From Streptomyces sp. XY006 (GTDB taxonomy: Bacteria > Actinomycetota > Actinomycetes > Streptomycetales > Streptomycetaceae), in NCBI RefSeq assembly GCF_002237655.1, contig NZ_NOKT01000047.1, forward strand, positions 1-40,072: a stretch of DNA of 40,072 nt. The letters are read 5' to 3'. The notes under the pieces are model-generated. The model searched no databases, had not been told where the DNA came from, and saw nothing but the letters and a program-made list of their open reading frames with translations. The position numbers and the translations under genes are program-made. This document shows, one piece after another, positions 32,226 to 39,945 of the stretch. Each line of letters begins with the position of its first letter. Positions within the stretch are counted from its first letter, which is position 1.

Positions 32226-33767
32226 ATGGACGCTCGCCATCCACGCCGCTGGTGGATCCTGATCGTGCTGTGCCTGAGCACGCTGGTGCTGGTCGTCGAC
32301 AACATGGCGCTGACGGTGGCGGTGCCCGCGCTGACCGAGGACATCGGCGCGAGCGCCCAGGAGACGCAGTGGATCCTCGACTCCTACGTCCTGGTCTTCG
32401 CCGGGCTGCTGCTGACCTCGGGCAGCCTCGGGGACCGGTTCGGGCGCCGGAAAATCATGCTGATCGGGCTGCTGCTGTTCGGGGCGGCCTCGCTCGGAGC
32501 GGTGTTCTGCAGCACGCCGGGCGAGCTGATCGCGGTGCGCATCGCGATGGGCGTCGGCGGGGCGCTGATCATGCCGTCGACGCTGTCGATCCTGATCACT
32601 GTCTTCGACGAGGACGAGCGGCCCAAGGCGATGGCGGCGTGGGGCTCGGTGTCGATGCTGGGGCTGGTCGGCAGCCCGGTCCTCGGCGGGGTGCTGATCG
32701 ACCACTTCGCCTGGCAGGCGATCTTCCTGATCAACGTGCCGATCGTCGCTCTCGCGCTGCTGGCCGGTGTGCTGCTGATGCCGGAGTCGAAGGCGCCCTG
32801 GCAGAAGCCGGACCCGCTGGGCGCGGTGCTGTCGGCGGTGGGCATGACGGCCCTGGTCTGGTGGATCATCGAGATCCCGCAGCACGGCGCCTTCGAGGGC
32901 CGGTCCCTGCTCGTCCTGGCCGGCGCGGTGGCGGCCCTGGCCGGCTTCGTGGTCTGGCAGAACGTCACCAGCGCGCCGATGGTCCCGCTGGTCCTCTTCC
33001 GGCACCGCAACTTCAGCGGCGGCTCGCTCTCCCTGGCCCTGGTCCAGATCGGCAACGCCGGGCTGCTGCTGGTGCTGACGCAGTACCTCCAGTTCGTGCT
33101 CGGCTGGTCCGCGATCAAGGCGGGCCTGGCCTTCCTGCCGCTGGCCGTGGCCGCGCTGGCCGGCAACGCGGCCGGGGCGCAGCTCGCCGTGAAGGTGGGC
33201 AACCGATTCGTCATCCTCGGCGGGATGCTGCTGATGGCCGTCTCCTTCGGCCTGCTGACCACGCTCACCGCCGACAGCGGCTTCACGGTCCCGGCCGTGG
33301 CGCTGGGGATCCTGGGCCTGGGGGCCGGCCTGGCCATGCCGGCCGCCGTGGCCGCGCTGATGGGAACCATCCCGGAGGAGAAGGCGGGCGTCGGCTCCGC
33401 CCTCAACGACACCATCCAGCAGTCCGGCACCGCCCTCGGCATCGCGATCCTCGGCTCGCTGCTCTCCGGCGGCTACACCGACGCGATGCCGGCCGGCGCC
33501 CCGGCGCAGGCCAGGGAGTCCATCGGCGGGGCGCTCGCCGTCGCCGGCGGGGACGCGGGCCTGGTGCGGGCGGCCCGGGAGGCCTTCACCGCCTCGATGT
33601 CGACGACCTTCACCCTGAGCGCGGTCGGTGTCCTGGCCGCGGCGGTCGTCGCCACGCTGGTGATGCGGGACGGGAAGGCCGGGGCCGCCGACACCGAGAC
33701 CGCCGAGGCCGGGGCCGGGGCCGGGGCCGCTCAGGCTGAGAAGGAGGAGGTCCAGTCGGCCGCGTAA
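32226..33767 (+). CDS. DHA2-family (EmrB/QacA-type) MFS drug efflux protein
   Basis: 513 aa, about 14 TM segments. TM1 is WWILIVLCLSTLVLVVDNMAL, with the family Asp. Motif A in loop 2-3: GSLGDRFGRRKIMLIG. Motif C-like glycines in TM5: SMLGLVGSPVLGGVLIDH. A C-terminal tail of about 30 residues is Ala/Glu/Gly-rich. It exports drugs or metabolites using the proton gradient. An AGGAGGGG ribosome site precedes ATG 32226. Regulated by the divergent TetR; the inducing compound is unknown. Confidence 0.93.
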   Translation: MDARHPRRWWILIVLCLSTLVLVVDNMALTVAVPALTEDIGASAQETQWILDSYVLVFAGLLLTSGSLGDRFGRRKIMLIGLLLFGAASLGAVFCSTPGELIAVRIAMGVGGALIMPSTLSILITVFDEDERPKAMAAWGSVSMLGLVGSPVLGGVLIDHFAWQAIFLINVPIVALALLAGVLLMPESKAPWQKPDPLGAVLSAVGMTALVWWIIEIPQHGAFEGRSLLVLAGAVAALAGFVVWQNVTSAPMVPLVLFRHRNFSGGSLSLALVQIGNAGLLLVLTQYLQFVLGWSAIKAGLAFLPLAVAALAGNAAGAQLAVKVGNRFVILGGMLLMAVSFGLLTTLTADSGFTVPAVALGILGLGAGLAMPAAVAALMGTIPEEKAGVGSALNDTIQQSGTALGIAILGSLLSGGYTDAMPAGAPAQARESIGGALAVAGGDAGLVRAAREAFTASMSTTFTLSAVGVLAAAVVATLVMRDGKAGAADTETAEAGAGAGAAQAEKEEVQSAA

Positions 33768-33776
33768 GGCGGATCA

Positions 33777-33813
33777 CGAGGGCCGGTATCCCCCAGGGGG
33801 GTACCGGCCCTCG
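33777..33813 (+). terminator. Terminator of the efflux gene
   Basis: 12-bp outer stem CGAGGGCCGGTA / TACCGGCCCTCG, one T-G wobble, then a C5/G5 inner stem closing on a very short loop. Confidence 0.88.
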
Positions 33814-33937
33814 CGCCATGCCGGTCTTCCGTGGTTCGCTGCGCCGTCGCCCGGGAATGCCCTCCCGGTTTTCTCTGTTTGGGGTGGCAGAAAGTTCAAC
33901 GCTCAACTAAAGTGGGCGTACACGAGGAGGAACCGAC

Positions 33938-34915
33938 ATGCCTGCTGTGACCGTCGAGAACCCGCTGACGCTGCCCCGCGTGACCGCTCCCGCCGACGCC
34001 GTGGCACGTCCCGTGCTCACCGTCACGACTGCCCCGAGCGGTTTCGAGGGCGAGGGCTTCCCGGTGCGCCGGGCGTTCGCGGGGATCAACTACCGTCATC
34101 TCGACCCGTTCATCATGATGGACCAGATGGGCGAGGTGGAGTACGCGCCGGGTGAGCCCAAGGGCACGCCCTGGCATCCGCACCGCGGCTTCGAGACCGT
34201 CACCTACATCATCGACGGGATCTTCGACCACCAGGACTCCAACGGCGGTGGCGGCACCATCACCAACGGCGACACCCAGTGGATGACCGCGGGCTCGGGC
34301 CTGCTGCACATCGAGGCCCCACCGGAGCACCTGGTGATGTCCGGCGGGCTCTTCCACGGCCTGCAGCTGTGGGTGAACCTCCCGGCCAAGGACAAGATGA
34401 TGGCCCCGCGCTACCAGGACATCCGCGGCGGCTCGGTCCAGCTGCTCACCACCCCCGACGGCGGCGCGCTGCTGCGGGTCATCGCCGGTGAGCTGGACGG
34501 GCACCAGGGTCCGGGCATCACGCACACGCCGATCACGATGATCCACGCCACGCTGGCGCCGGGCGCGGAGCTGACCCTGCCGTGGCGCGAGGACTTCAAC
34601 GGCCTGGCGTACGTGCTGGCCGGGCGCGGCAGCGTCGGCACGGACCGCCGGCCGGTCCACACGGGCCAGACCGCGGTGTTCGGCGCGGGCTCCTCGCTGA
34701 CCGTCCGCGCGGACGAGAAGCAGGACTCGAACACGCCGGACCTGGAGGTCGTCCTGCTCGGCGGGCAGCCGATCCGCGAGCCGATGGCGCACTACGGCCC
34801 GTTCGTGATGAACACCAAGGACGAGCTCATGCAGGCCTTCGAGGACTTCCAGAAGGGCCGTCTGGGCACCGTTCCCGCGGTGCACGGGATGACCGGGAGC
34901 GGTCCGCAGGGCTGA
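33938..34915 (+). CDS. Pirin-family protein (contains phiC31 attB)
   Basis: 325 aa, GAGGAGG site before ATG. Bicupin: the N-terminal pirin domain has metal ligands His80 and His82 (WHPHRGFE) and His124 and Glu126 (LLHIEAP). The C-terminal domain ends GPFVMNTKDELMQAFEDFQKGR. Pirins are Fe-binding redox-sensitive regulators or quercetinases. From memory, the S. ambofaciens orthologue modulates beta-oxidation by inhibiting an acyl-CoA dehydrogenase, and its loss by phiC31 integration changes antibiotic output. The upstream region has GTTCAACGCTCAAC-TAAAGT, which may be promoter and operator. Ends 6 nt before the convergent gene. Confidence 0.93.
   Translation: MPAVTVENPLTLPRVTAPADAVARPVLTVTTAPSGFEGEGFPVRRAFAGINYRHLDPFIMMDQMGEVEYAPGEPKGTPWHPHRGFETVTYIIDGIFDHQDSNGGGGTITNGDTQWMTAGSGLLHIEAPPEHLVMSGGLFHGLQLWVNLPAKDKMMAPRYQDIRGGSVQLLTTPDGGALLRVIAGELDGHQGPGITHTPITMIHATLAPGAELTLPWREDFNGLAYVLAGRGSVGTDRRPVHTGQTAVFGAGSSLTVRADEKQDSNTPDLEVVLLGGQPIREPMAHYGPFVMNTKDELMQAFEDFQKGRLGTVPAVHGMTGSGPQG
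34144..34177 (-). other. phiC31 attB site
   Basis: By comparison with the remembered minimal 34-bp S. coelicolor/S. lividans attB, 31 of 34 positions match. The TTG core lies on the minus strand (complement CAA at 34159-34161). The site encodes the segment just before and including His80, so integration splits the pirin at its metal site. Confidence 0.9.
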
Positions 34916-34921
34916 CGGGCG

Positions 34922-35689
34922 TCACCGCGCCTCGGGGTTGTCCCAGGTGGTGACGTCCATGGTGACGGACGACAATCCGTTGTCGTCCGTCTGCCAGCCG
35001 AGGACGGTCAGTGAGGCGACCCGGTTCTCGTCGGTCAGGACGCACGCGGTGAGTCCCTTGCGGATGTTCTTCCGGTCGATGACGAACCCGAAGTCGGTGG
35101 CCGCGGCGCAGCTCTCGGCGGTCACCGGGCCCTCCACGGTGGCGAGGTCGCCGCTGGCGCCGGCGATGGTCCAGCCGTCGTTGCGCGACATGGAGTAGGT
35201 GATGTCGGAGAACCGGTTGGTGAAGTCCAGGTCGACGTTGCCCGAGGGGCGCAGCACCACCTTGCGGTGCTCCCGCACCGCGGCCGCTGCGGAAGCGCCG
35301 CCGGCCGCTCCGGCGTCGTCGGCGGCCGCCGGTGTCGCGCCGCCGGTCCGGTCGGCGGAGGGACCGGAGGCGACGGGCGCCGGTGTCGCCGTGGTGCCCG
35401 TGGTCGCGGCCGCCGTGCCCGGGGCCGGGGGCGCGGACGGACTCGGCGTCACGCCGGTGCCCGGCCCGGCCCCCGCGCCGCCCGGGGTGTTCCGGCCGTC
35501 GAGCCACAGGTAGCCGACCACACCCACCATCGCCACGACGGTGACGGCCACCATCGCGGTGGCGGGACCCTTGTACGAGAGGCGTCCCAGCTTGACCTGG
35601 GTGGAGGGGTCGCGTTGGCTGCCGCCCTCGTACGACACCGAGAAGGAGGACCTCTTGCCCCGGTCCTCCCGGGATGCGGACTTGCCCAT
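34922..35689 (-). CDS. Membrane-anchored hypothetical protein
   Basis: 255 aa. A charged cytosolic N-terminus of about 40 residues (Ser/Arg/Lys-rich) precedes one TM helix (AMVAVTVVAMVGVVGYLWL, about 45-63). A Pro/Ala/Thr/Gly linker of about 75 residues follows, then a C-terminal domain of about 115 residues with REHRKVVLRPSGNVDLDF and AATDFGFVIDRKNIRKG. The single Cys pair (ESCAAAT and TACVLTD) could form a disulfide outside. I do not recognise the fold; it resembles Streptomyces serine/threonine-kinase-like sensor stalks only in architecture. Separate promoter region of 134 bp from the PP2C gene. Confidence 0.8.
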   Translation of the reverse strand: MGKSASREDRGKRSSFSVSYEGGSQRDPSTQVKLGRLSYKGPATAMVAVTVVAMVGVVGYLWLDGRNTPGGAGAGPGTGVTPSPSAPPAPGTAAATTGTTATPAPVASGPSADRTGGATPAAADDAGAAGGASAAAAVREHRKVVLRPSGNVDLDFTNRFSDITYSMSRNDGWTIAGASGDLATVEGPVTAESCAAATDFGFVIDRKNIRKGLTACVLTDENRVASLTVLGWQTDDNGLSSVTMDVTTWDNPEAR

Positions 35690-35823
35690 GCGAATTCCTT
35701 GCCTGCGGTCGGGATGCGGCCAGGGGACTCATCGTGCAGGCGGTGTGAAGGGTGTCGTCGTCACTCACCCGGCGGTCACGCGAAAGGGTGTATCCGGTGC
35801 AGCGTGTTGACGGCGAGGGCTGG

Positions 35824-37962
35824 TTACAGCGACCAGGAACCGTCGCCCGAGCCGTTCACGGACTCGTAGAGCTCGAACCAGATGCTCTTGCCCTCGCCCC
35901 GCGGGTCCACCCCCCAGGCGTGCGCGAGCAGTTCGATCAGGACCAGGCCGCGGCCCGAGGACGCCAGCTCCCCGGGCCTGCGCTTGTGCGGCAGATCGTC
36001 GCCCGCGTCGGTGACCTCGATCCGCAGCCGCCGCTCCCCCACCTCACCGGTGATCTCGGTGACGAGCAGCGCGTCGGAGTCGGTGTGCACCAGGACGTTC
36101 GTCAGCAGCTCGGACACCAGCAGCACCGCGGAGTCGACCTGGTCGGGCACGGCCCAGTCGTGCAGCAGCTCCCGCTGCTGCTGCCGGGCCACCGCGATCC
36201 GCTCGGGCTCGTCCTGCGCGACCGTCAGCACCGAGCGGCGCACCGGCGGCGCCGCCGTCAGGGTGTCGCCGCAGCCGCAGCCCCCGCCGTCCCGGCTGAG
36301 CAGCAGCATCGCGATGTCGTCCTCGCGGCGGTCCGCGAGCGGGCCGGTGGTGTGGTGCGAGGACGGTCCGTGCACCGCCTGGACCAGGGTGTCGGCGAGC
36401 TCCTCCAGATCGCCCCGGTGCTCCTCCAGGATCCGGCGCAGCCGGCGCCAGCCGGTATCCAGGTCGTGGCCGCCGGTCTCGATCAGGCCGTCCGTGCAGA
36501 TCAGCATGGTCTCGCCGGGCTCCAGCGCGAGCCTGGTCGTGGGGTAGTCGGCGTCCGGGTCGATGCCCAGCGGCAGACCGCCCGAGGTCGGCCGGGTCAG
36601 CACCGTGCCGTCGGCCATCCGGATCGCCGGGTCCGGATGCCCGGCCCGGGCGATGTCCAGCAGCCCCGACGCCGGATCGACCTCCACGTAGACGCAGGTC
36701 GCGAAGCGCGGGTCGTAGGGGTCCTCGTCGCTGATGCCGTGCAGGAAGCGGGAGGCGCGGGAGAGCACCGCATCGGGGCGGTGGCCCTCCGAGGCGTAGG
36801 CGCGCAGGGCGATGCGCAGCTGCCCCATCAGCCCCGCCGCCCGCACGTCATGCCCCTGGACGTCCCCGATGACCAGCGCGAACCGTCCGCTGGGCAGGGG
36901 GATCACGTCGTACCAGTCGCCGCCGACCTGGAGGCCGCCGCCGGTGGGCACGTAGCGGGCGGCGACGCCCATGCCCGGGATGCGCTGGGAGCCGAGCCTG
37001 GGCAGCATCGTGCGCTGCAGCCCGTCGGTCAGGGCCCGCTCGCTCTCGGCCACGCCCGCCCGGGTCAGCGCCTGCGCCAGCATCCGCGCCACCGTCGCCA
37101 GCACGGACCGCTCGTCCGGTGTGAACGCCACCGGGTAGGTGAACGCCGCCATCCACGCGCCCATCGTGCGCCCCGCCACGGTCAGCGGCAGGAACGCCCA
37201 GGACCGGCGGCCGAAGCGCTCGGCGAGCGGCCAGGTCAGCGGATAGCGGGCCTTGTACTGCTCGGCGGAGGACAGATACACGGCCCGGCCGGTCCGCACC
37301 ACCTCGGCGGCCGGGTAGTCCGTGTCGAGCGGCATGTCGGAGAAGGGGCTCTCGGTGCCCCGCTGCTGCCCGTGGTGGCCGATGACCGTCAGCCGGTCGC
37401 CCTCCACGCCGAACACGGCCAGCCCGTCCGGGGAGAAGCCGGGCATCGACAGATTCGCCGTGACCCGCAGGACCTCCTGCGTGGAGCGCGCCTCGGCCAG
37501 GGCCCGGCCGGCGTCCAGCAGGAACGCCTCCCGGGAGCGCCGCCAGTCACCGGTGACGGCGCTGCGCCCGGCCGGGGTGCCCGGCGTCGGCTCGGTGACC
37601 TCCTGGAGCGTGCCGATCAGCAGATAGGCCTTGCGGGCCCGGTCGAAGGTCGGCTTGGAGCGGCTGCGGACGACCCGGACGACCTGCCCCTGCTCGTCCA
37701 TGATCCGGATGCGGACCTCCGCGAGGGTCCCCTCGGCGACGGCCAGCTGGATGACGCCGGTGATCTCGTTCCAGTCGACGGGGTGCAGCCGGGCCCGGGT
37801 CTGGGCCTCCGTGAGGCTGACCTGTTCGGCGGGCAGCCCGAGCAGCCGTGCCGCCTCGGCGTCGACCGTGACCAGCCCGGTGGCGGTGTCCCAGTGCCAC
37901 AGACCGGTCGCGAGGGCGGCCAGTGCCTCCCCCACGGCGGGCAGGGGCTCGCCAGTGCGCAT
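35824..37962 (-). CDS. PAS-GAF-PP2C phosphatase with C-terminal HATPase (RsbW-like) domain
   Basis: 712 aa. PAS about residues 10-115 (LWHWDTATGLVTVDAEAARL), GAF about 145-305, SpoIIE-type PP2C about 320-540 (GGDWYDVIPLPSGRFALVIGD and ICTDGLIETGG, with metal Asp residues), then a Cys-rich GGGCGCGD linker and a GHKL ATPase about 575-700 (SELLTNVLVHTDS N-box; ASSGRGLVLIELL G-box). It has both phosphatase and anti-sigma-kinase modules, so it likely tunes anti-sigma-factor antagonists in a stress or development switch. No STAS protein or sigma factor is encoded nearby. TAAAGT 6 nt before ATG suggests leaderless or GTGGGG-led initiation. Stop is TAA. Confidence 0.92.
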   Translation of the reverse strand: MRTGEPLPAVGEALAALATGLWHWDTATGLVTVDAEAARLLGLPAEQVSLTEAQTRARLHPVDWNEITGVIQLAVAEGTLAEVRIRIMDEQGQVVRVVRSRSKPTFDRARKAYLLIGTLQEVTEPTPGTPAGRSAVTGDWRRSREAFLLDAGRALAEARSTQEVLRVTANLSMPGFSPDGLAVFGVEGDRLTVIGHHGQQRGTESPFSDMPLDTDYPAAEVVRTGRAVYLSSAEQYKARYPLTWPLAERFGRRSWAFLPLTVAGRTMGAWMAAFTYPVAFTPDERSVLATVARMLAQALTRAGVAESERALTDGLQRTMLPRLGSQRIPGMGVAARYVPTGGGLQVGGDWYDVIPLPSGRFALVIGDVQGHDVRAAGLMGQLRIALRAYASEGHRPDAVLSRASRFLHGISDEDPYDPRFATCVYVEVDPASGLLDIARAGHPDPAIRMADGTVLTRPTSGGLPLGIDPDADYPTTRLALEPGETMLICTDGLIETGGHDLDTGWRRLRRILEEHRGDLEELADTLVQAVHGPSSHHTTGPLADRREDDIAMLLLSRDGGGCGCGDTLTAAPPVRRSVLTVAQDEPERIAVARQQQRELLHDWAVPDQVDSAVLLVSELLTNVLVHTDSDALLVTEITGEVGERRLRIEVTDAGDDLPHKRRPGELASSGRGLVLIELLAHAWGVDPRGEGKSIWFELYESVNGSGDGSWSL

Positions 37963-37968
37963 TGCCCC

Positions 37969-37974
37969 ACTTTA
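37969..37974 (-). promoter_or_regulatory. Candidate -10 box for the PP2C gene
   Basis: TAAAGT on the minus strand, 6 nt before ATG 37962. The intervening GGGGCA could instead be a weak ribosome site. Confidence 0.4.
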
Positions 37975-38066
37975 AGAAGACGTACTCGAACACTGCCACC
38001 GAGAGCGGAAGCGCGCGCGATCGTCACCCGCGGAGAACTCGGGAGAGTCGATCTTCGCCTGCCCGG

Positions 38067-38072
38067 TACGCT
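38067..38072 (+). promoter_or_regulatory. Candidate -10 box of aspS
   Basis: TACGCT in GGTACGCT context. The predicted transcription start falls at about 38079-38081, at the left edge of parS #2. Confidence 0.5.
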
Positions 38073-38080
38073 GGGGACCA

Positions 38081-38094
38081 GTTTCACGTGAAAC
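38081..38094. other. parS #2, ParB-binding centromere site
   Basis: Exact GTTTCACGTGAAAC, 34,748 bp from parS #1. It lies in the 167-bp divergent spacer, 8 nt after the candidate aspS -10 and 35 nt before the aspS ATG. Confidence 0.95.
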
Positions 38095-38129
38095 ACAGAC
38101 CCCGATCAGCGAAGACTGGATGAACGACG

Positions 38130-39893
38130 ATGCATCGGTACAGGTCCCACACCTGCGGCGAGCTCCGCTCCTCTGACGTCGGCACCGACGTCCGGCTGAG
38201 TGGCTGGCTGCACAATCGGCGCGACCTGGGCGGCATCCTCTTCATCGATCTGCGCGATCACTACGGCATCACGCAGCTCGTGGCCCGCCCCGGCACGCCC
38301 GCCTACGAGGCCCTCGACAAGCTCTCCAAGGAGTCGACGGTCCGCGTCGACGGCAAGGTCGTCTCCCGCGGCGCCGAGAACATCAACCCCGACCTGCCGA
38401 CCGGTGAGGTCGAGGTCGAGGTCGGCGAGGTCGAGCTGCTCGGGGCTGCCGCCCCGCTGCCGTTCACGATCAACACCGAGGACGGCGTCAACGAGGAGCG
38501 GCGCCTGGAGTACCGCTTCCTCGACCTGCGCCGCGAGCGCATGCACCGCAACATCATGCTGCGCACGGCGGTCATCTCCGCCATCCGGCACAAGATGACG
38601 GCCCTCGGCTTCAACGAGATGGCGACGCCGATCCTGTCCGCGACCTCCCCCGAGGGCGCCCGCGACTTCGTCGTCCCCTCCCGCCTGCACCCGGGCAAGT
38701 TCTACGCCCTCCCGCAGGCGCCCCAGCAGTTCAAGCAGCTGCTGATGATCTCCGGCTTCGACCGCTACTTCCAGATCGCGCCCTGCTTCCGCGACGAGGA
38801 CGCCCGCGCCGACCGCTCGCCGGGCGAGTTCTACCAGCTCGACATCGAGATGAGCTTCGTCGAGCAGGAGGACGTCTTCCAGCCCGTCGAGAAGCTGATG
38901 ACCGAGCTGTTCGAGGAGTTCGGCGGCGGCCGCCACGTCACCTCGCCGTTCCCGCGGATCCCGTTCCGCGAGGCGATGCTGAAGTACGGCTCCGACAAGC
39001 CCGACCTGCGCGCCCAGCTCGAACTCGTCGACATCACCGACATCTTCGAGGGCTCGGAGTTCAAGGCGTTCGCGGGCAAGCACGTGCGCGCCCTGCCGGT
39101 GCCGGACGTCTCCGGCCAGCCGCGCAAGTTCTTCGACCAGCTCGGCGACTACGCCGTCTCGCAGGGCGCCAAGGGCCTGGCCTGGGTCCGCGTCGGCGAG
39201 GACGGCTCGCTGTCCGGCCCGATCGCGAAGTTCCTGACCGAGGACAACGTCGCGGAGCTCACCAAGCGGCTCTCCCTGGCCGCCGGCCACGCGGTCTTCT
39301 TCGGCGCGGGCGAGTTCGACGAGGTCTCCAAGATCATGGGCGCGGTCCGGGTCGAGGCCGCCAAGCGCGCCGGGCACTTCGAGGAGGGCGTCTTCCGGTT
39401 CTGCTGGATCGTCGACTTCCCGATGTACGAGAAGGACGAGGAGACCGGCTCGATCGACTTCTCGCACAACCCCTTCTCCATGCCGCAGGGCGGTCTGGAG
39501 GCCCTGGAGACCCAGGACCCGCTGGACATCCTGGGCTGGCAGTACGACATCGTCTGCAACGGCGTCGAGCTGTCCTCGGGCGCGATCCGGAACCACGAGC
39601 CGGAGATCATGCTCAAGGCCTTCGAGATCGCCGGCTACGACCGCGAGACCGTCGAGGAGAAGTTCGCGGGCATGCTGCGCGCGTTCCGCTTCGGCGCCCC
39701 GCCGCACGGCGGCATCGCCCCCGGCGTGGACCGCATCGTCATGCTCCTCGCGGACGAGCCCAACATCCGCGAGACCATCGCCTTCCCGCTCAACGGCAAC
39801 GCCCAGGACCTGATGATGGGCGCGCCGACGGAGCTGGAGGAGGCCCGGCTGAAGGAACTGCACCTGACGGTGCGCAAGCCGCAGCCGAAGTAG
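38130..39893 (+). CDS. aspS: Aspartyl-tRNA synthetase (bacterial type)
   Basis: 587 aa. N-terminal OB-fold anticodon domain (RLSGWLHNRRDLGGILFIDLRD), class II catalytic core with motif 2 (PCFRDEDARADRSPGEFYQLDIE, in part FRDEDARADR), the bacterial GAD insertion in the middle, and motif 3 GGIAPGVDRIVMLLA. It charges tRNA-Asp. Many actinobacteria lack AsnRS and use a relaxed AspRS plus GatCAB; the RRDLGG segment here has Leu where several relaxed enzymes have His. The gene is divergent from the PP2C regulator and its promoter region contains parS. Confidence 0.96.
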   Translation: MHRYRSHTCGELRSSDVGTDVRLSGWLHNRRDLGGILFIDLRDHYGITQLVARPGTPAYEALDKLSKESTVRVDGKVVSRGAENINPDLPTGEVEVEVGEVELLGAAAPLPFTINTEDGVNEERRLEYRFLDLRRERMHRNIMLRTAVISAIRHKMTALGFNEMATPILSATSPEGARDFVVPSRLHPGKFYALPQAPQQFKQLLMISGFDRYFQIAPCFRDEDARADRSPGEFYQLDIEMSFVEQEDVFQPVEKLMTELFEEFGGGRHVTSPFPRIPFREAMLKYGSDKPDLRAQLELVDITDIFEGSEFKAFAGKHVRALPVPDVSGQPRKFFDQLGDYAVSQGAKGLAWVRVGEDGSLSGPIAKFLTEDNVAELTKRLSLAAGHAVFFGAGEFDEVSKIMGAVRVEAAKRAGHFEEGVFRFCWIVDFPMYEKDEETGSIDFSHNPFSMPQGGLEALETQDPLDILGWQYDIVCNGVELSSGAIRNHEPEIMLKAFEIAGYDRETVEEKFAGMLRAFRFGAPPHGGIAPGVDRIVMLLADEPNIRETIAFPLNGNAQDLMMGAPTELEEARLKELHLTVRKPQPK

Positions 39894-39910
39894 CACTCAC
39901 AGGTGAACGA

Positions 39911-39945
39911 AGCGCCCGGGACCTTGTGGGGCCCGGGCGCTTTCT
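39911..39945 (+). terminator. aspS terminator
   Basis: 10-bp stem AGCGCCCGGG / CCCGGGCGCT, 11-nt loop, then TTTCT, the only terminator here with a clear U-rich tail. Confidence 0.88.

Noticed and set aside
38106..39896. 596-codon open frame antisense to aspS
   Set aside because: Shadow of a certain tRNA synthetase gene; no recognisable domain or start context.
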